From: Euglena gracilis
Taxonomy: Eukaryota; Euglenida; Euglenophyceae; Euglenales
Reading direction: 5' to 3'
DNA: 64,000 nucleotides
Assembly: GCA_039621445.1 (NCBI GenBank)
Contig: CP154956.1
Coordinates: 86,498,231-86,562,230 of the forward strand
In this document: positions 44,165-54,756 of the stretch, piece by piece
How positions within the stretch are numbered: the stretch's first letter is position 1
Layout: each line of letters begins with the position of its first letter
Notes under the pieces: generated by a model
Told to the model about the DNA's origin: nothing
Databases searched by the model: none
Seen by the model: only the letters and a program-made list of their open reading frames with translations
Program-made: the position numbers and the translations under genes

Positions 44165-44860
44165 CAGGGTCATTTGGGGGGGTTAATTTTCTAAAGAAAT
44201 TTCCATTGACCGACATCCCTTCAGAGTCACTCCAATGGCCGGGAGGGACGGCATCTCATGGGGGCCACCCAAATGACTTTTTGGGGGGTCCTGAAGCAAG
44301 ATCAATGGTGTGTATCCACAATTGCGAACGCGATTTCTGTGATTCAGAGGAGATTCCCCCCCCTTGTTGTCCCTGGGCCGGCGGGGGTTTTTTGTCCAGG
44401 TAAATGAAATTATTTTAATACGGCCTTGTTGCCCCCCCCCCCCCTATTGTCTGATTGGGCCTCCCGAGAGGAGGTCGGTGGGACAGTCCCATAAATGATA
44501 ACTCTAACTGACACCACCACAAAATCCCCAAGGGGTGTCATTTTTAGGGGGGATCTCTGAGCTCTTATCCTTCAAGGGTCAGAGCGAAGCTTACCAGGGG
44601 GGCAACACCCCTTTTTGACCCCCCCCCGCTCTCAAGGCCACCTCCAGAGAACCAAAATTTCCAGCATGAACCGCCAAAGGAACTTTTCTCAGAGACCCCC
44701 GCACATGTTGACACCTTATATTAATCCTAGTCTTGCGTCTGGTCTGATTTATATTTGTTTTGATGGGGCCAAGTCCAAAAAAAGGGACCGTAAAACAGGG
44801 TCTATTTGGCAACAAGCAAACGTGTACTTTGGCAATAAATGAACACAAGGCTGCCACTCA
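44165..44860. other. Stretch without recognised gene
   Basis: Anonymous sequence with C-runs. A CCCTATTGTCTGATTGGGCCT segment near 44442 belongs to the CAATAA/ATTGTC family. Confidence 0.4.
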
Positions 44861-45320
44861 TCCAATGGGCCCAATAGAAGAATTAAAGCCCGTGCAACGT
44901 CCCATCCAACGGTACATGGCTTGCCCGGTAACTCTGCAGCCGGCCAAAGTTATGCCCCGAATCCGCGGCTTCGTTTTTTGACATGGTTTTGGCCGTTTTT
45001 GGCCCATTTTGGGACAAAAAAAAAACACAATTTCCCAAATTTCTCAAAAATGAAGCAAAATGAAAGAAAATGTTTAGAACATCAATTGAAGTACGCCCTG
45101 TCTACCCGAATCATGGTTTTCCCGTAGCCCGAGAAACGGCCATTTTTCCACATTTTGGGACGTTGTTTTCGACCCAAAAATCGCGAAATGCCAGATATCT
45201 CGAAATCGAAGCAGAATCAAGCAAAATGTCCAGAGACCAAAGATTGAAGCCCTTAAAACGCCGTATCTAAAGGTATTTTGATTTCCCCGTAACTCCACGC
45301 CTCGCCCGAGATATGGCCGA
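44860..45320. repeat. Degenerate tandem repeat, period about 170 bp
   Basis: Three diverged units contain 'AAxTGAAG(C/T)...CGxxxTACCC...CCGTAACTC...CCGAGAxATGGCC' in register near 44885-44955, 45070-45145 and 45225-45320. No open frame persists. Related in words to 23.6-24.1 kb and 47.1-47.8 kb. Confidence 0.5.
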
Positions 45321-45367
45321 TTTAGCCCGAGCCTGTGAAAGGGAAAAGTGCATGAAGGGCCCGCACT

Positions 45368-45475
45368 CGTCAGTCAGTCAGTCAGTCAGTCAGTCAGTCA
45401 GTCAGTCAGTCAGTCAGTCAGTCAGTCAGTCAGTCAGTCAGCCAGCCAGCCAGTTAGTTGGTTGGTTAGTTAGTT
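45368..45475. repeat. (CAGT)n array passing into (CCAG)/(GGTT)
   Basis: About 18 CAGT units, then CCAG and GTTAGTTG variants. Confidence 0.97.
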
Positions 45476-46206
45476 AATATTTTTTCGCACAAATTGACAA
45501 AATTTAGGCCCAAATTAGGCCTGGCCTAAAACTGCAGGCCTAAAAAACGATAACGGCAGAAATTTGGACTACAATCATAATCCTCACCCGATCCCATGGA
45601 TACTTTTGGGACCTTCCCCAGCCACAAATGAGAGGCTGTGCCATATTATAAAATACACTGCACATTGCCCAAAAAAATGCAAAAATGCGTTGGGTCAGGG
45701 GTTTGATTATCCCCCCAAATATGACCACCCTCTGTTAGCACCCCCCCTCCCTGTCTTGGAATGCCACCCAATACAAAACCAGGGGGTTGATTGGGAGGTG
45801 CCTGTGTGGGAACCCAAGATACGCACATAATTGCTGATATGCACATAATCGCTATGAATGGGAAAGCTTCAAGAGCTCCTCCGAAAGGGTGATCTTATCC
45901 TTGGCCACACCCTTGTGGTATTCCATGAAACACGAAATGCTCCATCGAGTGGCACTATATGAGGCATTGTCTCCCCAAGGCCACAATATTTGGTTGCATG
46001 GTTATTCCGTCCACCTTGCAGGTCAAAAGATCACGATGTCCAGATTATCTCACCATAACATCCACTTTGTTTATGACAATAACATCGTTCATTTATGGTG
46101 TCACAACAGCATGTGGTCCAGGGTTCAAAATAGATATAGGTTTGGCAAAGACCTACACCTATGTCGACCACCTTACACCCATGCCTATACCTAACTGTCA
46201 CCTACG

Positions 46207-46357
46207 TACCATGCCCCCCCCATATAAGACCCCCCCCTGGCCGGCCGAAGGCCGGCCCTTTGGCCGGGACCCCCCCCCCATATAAGACCCCCCATATGAC
46301 CCCCCCTGGGATTTTGGCTCCCGAGGGGGGGGGTCTTATATGGGGGGGGGCATGGTA
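46207..46357. repeat. 151-bp MITE-like foldback
   Basis: The left end TACCATG, C-run, CATATAAGAC, C-run is mirrored by G-run, GTCTTATATG, G-run, CATGGTA. The centre has a GGCCGGCC-GAA-GGCCGGCC hairpin and a second CATATAAGAC copy. No frame. Confidence 0.75.
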
Positions 46358-46359
46358 TT

Positions 46360-47400
46360 CTCCGTATGCCAAAAGGGCCAATTGGGCCAGAAATGCCTGG
46401 AGAAACCCCTATTTTTTGCCAAATATGGCCCAAAAAGGTCAAAAGTGGCTGGGATTTGTAAAAAGTCGCCATATAAATTGCAACTGTTCCCACAATTACA
46501 CCTAGCGCCTGAAATGTTTGCCCACGGCTGGCAAAAATATTTACCCCAACCTGTCAAAAAGTTTGCTAGTGCCCTCAAAAAAATTTGCCCAAAGGTCTCA
46601 AAAATTTTTGCACTGCGCCCCAAAAATATTTGCACTTGTTCCGAAAAAATTTGCCCTCCGTCATTTTATTTTTGCACAATGAAAAAAAGTGTTGCACTGC
46701 ACAATGGAAAAACATCCACACCGATTGAAGTTTCAAAGGGAAAAAGTGCAAAACACCTGATCAAAGTGCAATAATTTTCGGAACGGAGGCACATATTTTT
46801 GGGGTGAGGTACAAACATTTTTGAGATAAAATGCAAAAAAAATGAACGGAAGTGCAAAAATATACGGTGTGAAATGCAAAAATTTCAAGCGTTAAAAAAT
46901 TCAAAACATTTGTCACAAAAATTGTCACAACTGTTTGTTATATATACAAAAACTCTGGCTTCAAGGCTCTGGCTTCACGCCCAAACCGGCGTTCAAGGAA
47001 TCACGGCCAATTTCGCCCTAAATACCCATTTTTTTTGAACATTTTTGAGCATTTTTGACCTTTTTGGGCGCATGGCCATGTCAATCGGCCGATTGAAGTT
47101 TATGGACGTTTATGGAAGCAAGATGGTCAAAAAAGATATTCACTGCTTGCAGAATCTGCCCCCTATCTTTTGATACAAAAACTGTGTCCAGAACGCGGTT
47201 CGGCCGTGAAGCTGTGCTTCAAGCGCCGGTTCGGGCGGCAGCTTCACACGTCTGATGCCATGTTACCCATCAATCGAAAGCTCTTCTCAAGGGCTTTTGA
47301 CAGATGGCCACAGGATTCAACCATAATGCACATAGCGCTTAGCGCTTCAGCGATTGTGTATTCAAAAAATTTGACATCTTAATTGAAATCCCACACAGCA
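46360..47400. other. A-rich stretch without gene
   Basis: AAAAATTTGC/ATTTTTGCAC words recur many times (46500-46870), a degenerate short tandem repeat. Positions 47080-47390 resemble the ~200-bp family. Confidence 0.45.
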
Positions 47401-47820
47401 TAACGTGGTATGTCACCCCCCCCTAATAGTCGGGAGGGGGGGGGGACAATTAGTACCCCCCCATGGACATCCTATGGACATATAGAGTAAATCGAGAAAC
47501 CCCCCCCTAATTGTCACCCCCCCCTAATTGTCGCATTGTCGCCAGGGGGGTCAAAACGATCCCTGGGGGGTGCCATATGGGGGGGGTCACGTTATGCCAT
47601 GCGGCATATCAATCGAAAGCCCTCCCCCAATATGTTTCGCTTGGTGCCCTCAGAACTCAGCCACACTGCACAGGGCTCTGAAAATCGCCGATCGCATTTT
47701 CGGACCCTTTTCGCAAATTCCAAATTCCACTGTTCACCTGCCATGTTGCCCCTTGACCGAGAGCCCTTCTCAAGGGCTTTCAGCAGATGGCCTTAGATTT
47801 CAGCCGTGCTGCATGGTATT
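47170..47820. repeat. Diverged copies of ~200-bp family
   Basis: CATCAATCGAAAGCTCTTCTC (47267), TATCAATCGAAAGCCCTC (47607) and CTTGACCGAGAGCCCTTCTC (47752) each precede AAGGGCTTT(T/C)(G/A)(A/G)CAGATGGCC or related text. These are three units of one family, with a C/G-run element inserted at 47405-47595. Confidence 0.5.
47405..47600. repeat. CAATTA/ATTGTC poly-C element
   Basis: CCCCCCTAATAGTCGGGAGG, GGGGACAATTAGTACCCC and two CCCCTAATTGTC copies alternate with C/G runs. The end GCCATATGGGGGG resembles the 46.2-kb element. Confidence 0.5.
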
Positions 47821-48309
47821 CTATTTCAGCAATTCCCAAATTTGGCCAAAATGGAAATTGCTGCACAAAATACCCCAATTTCTGGTGAAATACCCCACAA
47901 AAGCTACTCAGATATGATTGCCGCATGTCTACAAAGCCGTTTGGACACTTTTTGGCACTTTTCATTTTGGGTCCCCAAGGCGCCAGCTTCCCGCCCAAAC
48001 CGGCGGGAAGCTGGCGTCTTGGGGACCGGCGTCTTCTGGACGCCGGTTCAGCACAGAAATTTATGTGCCGAACCAGCGTCCAGAACGCCAGTTCGGGCGT
48101 GAAGCCAGAGCCCCAATACACGGTTTCAAACCTTGCCCTGATGCAAATTTGCAGAAAGAGTGAAACTTCAACTTTTCTCTTAAAAAAATCAATGCAGTCT
48201 TCGTGAATTGCAACTTATTTCCCCTTAAAACCATTTATTACGAGACATATGGGAGACATAGGAGACATAGGAGGTGAGAAAACATATGCCTACACCGTAC
48301 CAAAGGAAT

Positions 48310-49320
48310 TTCATTGGCCGGGCCAATAACCCCCCCTGTCGTCCGGGGCCCAGGGACAATAAGGGGGGGGACAATAAGGGGGGGGGGGTACTCCTAGTGC
48401 ATGTATGTGTGTGAATGCATTGAATTAAAAAACGTTTTGTTCCGCAAAACATCCTTGACGGTTTTGATGGTCATGTTTAATTTTGAGGAGATCTTTCTGA
48501 AAATGCACATCGACATTTGAAAACAGAGAAATGGAAGCCTTGACATAATTGACTGATTGGGGATGGAATATCTTCTTCATCACAAGCAGGGCTGGTTTAG
48601 AAACTGACAGGGTCAAATTGATTTTTTTCTCCTGTCAAGCAGCCCTGACCTCAGAGAAGAATTCCCCCAGATACCCGGCATCAATGATGCCAGGCTGCAC
48701 ATGATGGCGGATACCTGGCACTGCTTGCAGGTCCCCTCTTCAACGATGTCCAATGCAGACCAAAGTATTGTTGTCAAAAAAAAGCAGAAACACAAAATGA
48801 GTACAAAGCCAAACGCGAGTACAATATTTAACGTATTTACAATTGGGCTTTTTTTTTCTCGGAGGTCAAATTGTGAAAGGGAATGGCTTTTTTTCATAAC
48901 CAATAAACAAGAATGTTGTTGTCAAAGGAAAACTTGACTTTGAGAGCCAGACCTGGCCGGTGGGGGGAAGACTTTGCCTGTCATAGTTGGTTGAGGTAAA
49001 ATATAAACATCGTCCTTCATTGCATCCATTCAGGCAATCGAGTCTTCAGGCCAGCATAATTCTGACAGACTTGCAATGTGAATGCAAACCAAAAAGATGG
49101 AATAATAATAATAATAAAAGTTGATGTATCTCCACAAGCTGATAATGAGAGTGAAATGGAATTGAGTGTGGAATTGAGATGTGAGTGGATGTGAGCTGGA
49201 AAAAGAATCACTCTGGTCCCATAATGCAACTTATGGTGAGATGTGAAGGCTAATGGAGCATGGGGTTGGAAAAAACATGGCCTAAAAGACAAAAAAAAAA
49301 GAGACGGCGACTTCCTTTCT
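48310..49320. other. Stretch without recognised gene
   Basis: Another CAATAACCCCC/GGGACAATAAGGGG block at 48324-48392, then anonymous A/T-rich sequence with a short (AAT)n near 49110. Confidence 0.4.
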
Positions 49321-49479
49321 TCTTTTTTTTAAAAAAATGCACATGCTTCCAACAGAATAACCCCGTGCTTAAATATGAAATTTCTCATTGTGTATGCACC
49401 CCTGGGTGCTTCTTTTGATAACGCGCAATTAAAATATCCATTGGGGCGACGGCAGTTGGGGTTTTTGGGGGACCCCCCC

Positions 49480-49695
49480 CTGTACAGTTGGAATTTTCGG
49501 GACCCCCCCCCCCTAGTGCCGACCCCCCCCCCCCCGAGACAGATGAAAATTTTGACACCAAAAATGGCCTTTTTAGACCAAAAAAAGGCCTTAAAAATTT
49601 TTCCAGCACCTTCGGCGCCGGTTTTTTGGCCGATTTTTGAGGGGGGGGTTGGCAGTACAGTTGGGACCCTTGGACCCCCCCCTCGGTGTTGAGAC
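49480..49695. repeat. A/T-rich dispersed element with hairpin
   Basis: Ends TTTGGGGGACCCCCCCCTG/TACAGTTGG and ACAGTTGGGACCCTTGGACC enclose an A-rich core ending in CAGCACCTTCGGCGCCGG. Same architecture as at 34.1 and 10.5 kb. Confidence 0.45.
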
Positions 49696-49825
49696 AGCAC
49701 AACAAAAAGTGCCAAAAAATGCAAAAAAAAATCTAACCTCGGCCCCTGCCAACGCTCCATGGACTGCCTTTTTGGAATAATAATAACCCCCCTCTATATG
49801 ACACCCCCCCAAGGGTCGGGAGCAG

Positions 49826-49932
49826 GGTGGGTCGTCGTCTTTTATTACTCGTTTAAAACATCGTTTAAAACCAGTTTAAAACCGTCGTCATAAACCAAAA
49901 AGACAGGTTTTCGACGTATGGAAAAAGACCTA
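49826..49932. repeat. Dispersed repeat copy A
   Basis: GGTGGGTCGTCGTCTTTTAT, GTTTAAAACATCGTTTAAA and CGTCGTCATAAACCAAAAAG lead to TTTTCGACGTATGGAAAAAG. The second copy is at 61881-61985. Confidence 0.75.
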
Positions 49933-50505
49933 TTGCAGTTTCGGGACGCGCCAATAGCCGGAGCGCCGGCCGTTCCTAGGGCGGCGACGGAGGTCATAAA
50001 ATTTTCAGGTGCCCTTTTTTTTCAGCAAGTTTCAGCCAGGATTTTTCAGCAAGTTTCAGTAAGGACTCTGTTTTTTTCGTGCCTGGATTCGGTCTCTGCT
50101 GGTCCGCCACTTTGGCGACAGCGGACGTTTATCGACCCCAATCTCCGATGTCACTGCCCAAAAACAAAACCACAGCCCAAAACCCCGGAACCCAGTCCCA
50201 AAACCAAATCCACAGCCCAAACACCCGAATCACAGCCCAAAAACCAAAACCACTGCCCCAAAGCCAAAACCACAGCCCAAAAACCTGGAACACAACCCAA
50301 AACCCCAAACCACAGGCCAAAAACTCAGAACACACCCCCAAACCAAAACCACAGCCCAAAAACCCGGAACACAGCCCAAAAACCAAAATCACTGCCCCAA
50401 AGCCAAAATGACAGCCCAAAAACCTGGAACACAGCCCAAAAACAAAAATCACGACCCAAAAACCCAAACCACAGGCCAAAAACTCAGAACACAGCCCCAA
50501 ACTAA
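49918..50505 (+). CDS. Hypothetical repeat-encoded frame
   Basis: A 195-residue frame starts MEKDLLQFRDAPIAGAPAVP and becomes a Pro/Lys/Thr/Gln-rich repeat (for example PKTKPQPKTPEPSPKT). The start lies exactly at the right edge of dispersed repeat copy A. The repeat half is minisatellite. The second copy of the flanking repeat (61.9 kb) has the same ATGGAAAAAGAC but no open frame after it. Coding is doubtful. Confidence 0.2.
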   Translation: MEKDLLQFRDAPIAGAPAVPRAATEVIKFSGALFFQQVSARIFQQVSVRTLFFSCLDSVSAGPPLWRQRTFIDPNLRCHCPKTKPQPKTPEPSPKTKSTAQTPESQPKNQNHCPKAKTTAQKPGTQPKTPNHRPKTQNTPPNQNHSPKTRNTAQKPKSLPQSQNDSPKTWNTAQKQKSRPKNPNHRPKTQNTAPN

Positions 50506-50665
50506 AACCACAGCCCAAAAACCCGGATCACAGCCCAAAAACCAAAATCACTGCCCCAAAGCGCCCAGAAACCAAAATCACAACCCAAAAACCCAAACCA
50601 CAGGCCAAAAACTCAGAACACAGCCCCAAACCAAAACCACAGCCCAAAAACCCAGATCACAAATG
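50150..50665. repeat. CAGCCCAAAAACC minisatellite
   Basis: Basic 16-18-bp units (CAGCCCAAAAACCxGGAACA, CACTGCCCCAAAGCCAAAA) are arranged in a higher-order pattern. The AACCACAGGCCAAAAACTCA segment recurs near 50308, 50468 and 50597. Confidence 0.9.
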
Positions 50666-50709
50666 TTCCAGCAGGTTTTGGGGAAACAGTGGCTTTTGCT
50701 TGCAGATAA

Positions 50710-51405
50710 ATGGACCTGGCAGTTTTGAGCTAAATGAGATCACCAGCCACAGGGAAATGCCTTTTGTTGCAGAACTGTGACCAACAGATTGGATCAGTTT
50801 GTTTCACCAAAATGGGATCAGAAATGGGGGAACAAAAAACAACAATGTCCTTGCAGGAAGAAACTTTGTCACAGCACAAAAAAGCAGAGGCCAAAAATGA
50901 CTCAGGAGGTGCTGTTGGAAGAGGTGGAGGGGACATGTTGCAGGTGGATGTTGGTGCAGCCAGTGGTCCCACATTCCAACCAAATCCAGAGATGGGGAAG
51001 GATGTCTGATGCCAGATGAGTGCCAATAGTAAAGATGGAGGATGCATTCTCGGGGGTTGTTGGAGAAAGATGTTAGTACCACATGGGTTCTTTACAGGCA
51101 AAATAGGGGGATGATGGTGAGTGGGTGGGTGTGAAAGAAATGGCTGGACTTTTGCAGGGACTGGGTGTGACTGATGGGGTGGGTATGCAGTGTCTGGGGG
51201 GGGGGCCATTGCAGGCCCTGGTTAACAGTTTGGGGGGGACATTTCAGGATGACAGTTAGGGGGGGCTTTTTGTTATTGCCTTTGCCGGCCACTGGCTGGG
51301 TTGAGGGGGCCTTTGCAGGTCCAGGGGTTGGGGGGACCTTATCAGGCCCAGGGCCCCAGCAGCCAGGGGCCTTTTCAGGCCCCCAGGGCTGTCCACAGCA
51401 TGTTG
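50710..51405. other. Stretch without recognised gene
   Basis: Minus frames 51209-50730 and 51571-51092 (159 residues each) are open, but they are proline-rich or contain runs and match nothing I know. Confidence 0.3.
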
Positions 51406-51407
51406 AA

Positions 51408-51545
51408 GTCTTGCAGCAGCAGCTTGTCCTTGACCTGAACTTGTTCTTGTACCTTGTACTTGCTTGCTTGCTTGAACTTGCAGCTTGCTCTTGAACTTGA
51501 ACTTGTACTTCAGACTTGTTTCCTTGAACTCCAAAACTTGCAAAC
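51408..51545. repeat. CTTG-rich short repeat
   Basis: Many CTTG, CTTGAACTTG and GCTTGCTTG words between 51408 and 51545. Confidence 0.75.
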
Positions 51546-51779
51546 TTTTGAGCCTGAGCTTGAAACCCCACCAGGGGTCTTCACTTGTCCGCCATTCATT
51601 GTGCGAAAAAAAACACAAACACTCAGAAAGGCACACAAGAAGAGCAAAATGTTGATCGCGAGGGCAAGCAGATCCTACTTTGGGTTTCCGACAGTTTTCG
51701 ACAGCATTCCGACATTTTTGACGTTTTATTCCTTGTCGAAATGGTCTTTTTGTCTTTTTCCTTGTAAAAGACACTTAAC

Positions 51780-52560
51780 TCCACACTGGTCGGGAGGGGG
51801 GGGGGCGATGACATTAAGGGGGGGGGGGGGTGCCCATCCTATGGTGAGTAACCCCCTAATTGTCGCCACGGTAAAAAAAAAACGTAATTGGGGGCTTTCT
51901 AATCGCTTATTCTTTTGGGACATGTTTTAATCTCAAGCAACAAAAAAATTCAGAAATATGGTAAACCCGCCCCCCCCCCAAATACCCTCATCCCCCCTCA
52001 AAGTGGCTAAGGGGGCACTTTGGGGGGGGGGGCAATTTTTGGGCTTCGGCGCCTTCGGTGTCAAAAGAAAGTGGCCACTTTCAGGGGGGGGGGACCAGAT
52101 TTGCCAAAAAAAATTGGCCACTCTGAGGGGGGGGACGCTTTGAGGGGGGTGAGGGTAACCTGGCGGGGCCCTTGCTCCTCCTGGCATTGGCCAAATAACT
52201 TGGCAGGGGGAGGGGCAAAAAAGATGGTTCCAGTAACTTGGCCAGGGCTGACGTTTTTTTTGTTTTAAAACAAAGCAAAAAAACTTTCGTGAATAAAAAA
52301 CGGTTTAAAAACGGTTTTTTGTTTCAAAAAAGTGTGTTTTTTTTAAGTAAAACACTGCAAATAGAAAAAAAAACTTGTTTAAAAACACTTGTTTTAAAAC
52401 AATGCCTCAGCCCTGAACTTGGCACCCCAATTTTAATGCAACAAAACCTTATGACGCTGAAAAAAAAAGGGCCTAAATAACCTGGCAGGGGGGAAAGCCA
52501 AAAAGATGGTTCCAACAACTTGGCACCCTGCCAGGTTATTTGGGGAGGGGGGTTTATCAT
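51780..52560. repeat. Cluster of C/G-run elements
   Basis: A GGCGATGACATTAAGGGGGG / CCCCCTAATTGTCGCC block (51795-51870) is followed by a block with repeated AGTGGCCACTTT/TTGGCCACTCTG and a GGCGCCTTCGGTGTC core (52005-52150). Repeated AACTTGGCAGGG / GGTTCCA(G/A)(T/C)AACTTGGC words come last, around a GTTTAAAAACA/TTGTTTTAAAACA core (52190-52550). No gene. Confidence 0.45.
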
Positions 52561-53300
52561 AACCAATCACTATTCATTTTGTATTTTTGTGTATTTTTTA
52601 TCCCCCTTGTCATCCCCCCTGGATGTTTGTCTGCTTGAAAAGCAATGATATCTTTTTGATTTTTACAAATGGCACATTTCCTCCCTCTTTGGGAAATATT
52701 AATCAGGTTGAGGGGGCTTTTGGTTGGCTTTGCATTTACCGTATTTCCTTATACACCTCATTTACAACGAGGTTTGATTGGCCAATTTACCAAAAAACAA
52801 AAATTGGTCGCTAATTCACCTTACGGTGTTTACGTGTTTGTCTCAAATGGTTGTCGGTGCTAGCGATTGGTGTCTTGTGTTCGTCACGCGTGAGCCACGC
52901 TGATTGAAATTGAGGCATATGTGTCTTCTTCTCTGATCAGGGTTTTCATGTTTATGTCGAGTCGAGATACTAACTCAAGGGGCATTTTGGGCACCATGAC
53001 GCACTCTTGGTGTTGCTCATCGGTGTAGCTGCATCTCGTTTGTGAGGTTTGTGGTTCGTTCTAAAGGAGTCAGATTGGCATTGTGGGACAAGGTTTTCGG
53101 ATTGGCGTTGTGGAACTTTCAGGTGGAATGTGTAACATTTTGAACAATTTCACTACTTTGGTTGTCAGAGATGCTTTTGGTTCAATTTCTCACATGACGG
53201 AACTCATTCTTAGGGGGTGGTTCGGGATGCGGGGGGGGGGGGGTTGTGAGGGGGAAATTTTCGCGAAAGTAATCACGACTTTTTTTGAGGCCTACAAATG
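52561..53300. other. Stretch without recognised gene
   Basis: Anonymous sequence with no domain or repeat of note. Confidence 0.4.
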
Positions 53301-53318
53301 GTCATTTTTGGGGGTACC

Positions 53319-53490
53319 CTCACCCCCATATTGTACCCCCCCATAATGTACCCCCCCCAATTTCCTTATGAAGAAAATTAAAGGTCTTTTTTGACGGTTC
53401 ACGGGTCTGCATATTGTACCCCCCCATAATGTACCTCCCCCCCAGAAAATGGCTCCCAGGGGGGGGTACAATATGGGGGGGGCATGGTAT
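53319..53490. repeat. MITE-like block with ATATTGTACC arms
   Basis: CATATTGTACCCCCCCATAA occurs at 53327 and 53410. The inverse GGGTACAATATG followed by a G-run and CATGGTAT closes the block. The CATGGTAT end is the same as in the 46.2-kb element. Confidence 0.65.
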
Positions 53491-53879
53491 CTTTGGCCGG
53501 GGGGGGGGAGTCGGACAACGGTTGCCCTCGGTCATGGACCGAGGGCGATCGTGGGGGGGGGGGGCGAGGGCGACCGAGTCTCGTTCGTGGGGGCGACCTT
53601 TGCAAGGTTGGTCGCCCTCGGCCGACCCCTACACCAGGACTGGACCCCCCCCTGTTTTGAGGTTTGCCGCCCTTGTTCTTGCCCTCGCCCTTCTTGTTCC
53701 ATTGTGTCCCTTTTTTATTACCATGACCCCCCCAAATGACCCCCCTCTTGACCCGGCCAGACCCCCTTAGGGGGGGGGTCACTTAAGGGGGGGCATAGGT
53801 GTAGAAGTGGGGGGTCGGGGGGGGGGGGGGCGGCCGCCCCCCCCCGAGATTTTGGAAAGAATTTTTTTTGCAAAGTGTG

Positions 53880-54730
53880 TATTTTACTCACCACATTCTC
53901 TGTGCCTTTTAAATTTCTCACAAAAGGTCGCAACTTTTCATTGAGCCTTTTGGCTGTTTTTGCTGTTGAATGTCGCTACCGTCTCGCCGCCCTGGGCGCC
54001 GCGGGCGGCAAAACAAGTCCAAAACTCATGGGTCGGAGGGGGCAAAAATCTTTTTCCACGGGGCGGAAACAAACGGCATGTGTTTTGACATGGCTTCTAA
54101 AATTCTTTTTTTCTTTCATAAACACACCATTTCTGTTGACAAATTTGGCTCTTTTTGGGGAAACCTTTTGGAAAAATGCATTACCGTCCAGCCACCCTTC
54201 GGGCGCAATACATTTCTTTTCTGTTCCATGCAAAATGGCTCAGAGAGGACGGGTTTTTCTCATTGCCGTCTTTTTTCATATTCTGCACTCTTTTTTGATA
54301 TCCCAAAACACAAAAGGCATCAATGTTAATAAAAATTGCCACATTTTCCCCACATTCAATGGAGGCTGGGCACGGCGGGGGGGGGGGAGTGGTAGGGTGG
54401 TGACTGAAATTTCCGGCCCCCTGAAATTTCACGAAATTTCACAATTTTTTGCTTTTCTTTCCGACCACTTTTCACGAATGTCACCACCATAGCGAGCAGG
54501 CGGCCGCGGGGGGAGGGGGGGTCCGATTGGGCCATCAAAAAATGTTCTTTGGGCCGCGCGCGGAGCGTGCCACCCTTATTTGCCATTTTATTTCAAAAGG
54601 GGTCATTTCGTCCATTTTTAGGCCTCAAAAGGTCGCGGGTTTTCTTCGAATTTTTTTTGTTTGGTGGCACAGTGGGGGGGGTCGAAGGCGGGGGCGAGCG
54701 GCCGCGCAGGGGCCGTGCGGGGGGGGGGTC
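53880..54730. other. Stretch without recognised gene
   Basis: A TACCGTCTCGCCGCCCTGGG segment (53972) recurs at 55960. GCGGCCGC/poly-G blocks at 54490-54520 and 54690-54730 have inverted relatives at 56085-56130 and 56220-56320, suggesting further nested elements around the 54.8-55.9-kb element. Confidence 0.4.
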
Positions 54731-54756
54731 CCATGACCTCCCTGGGCGGTGCGCCT

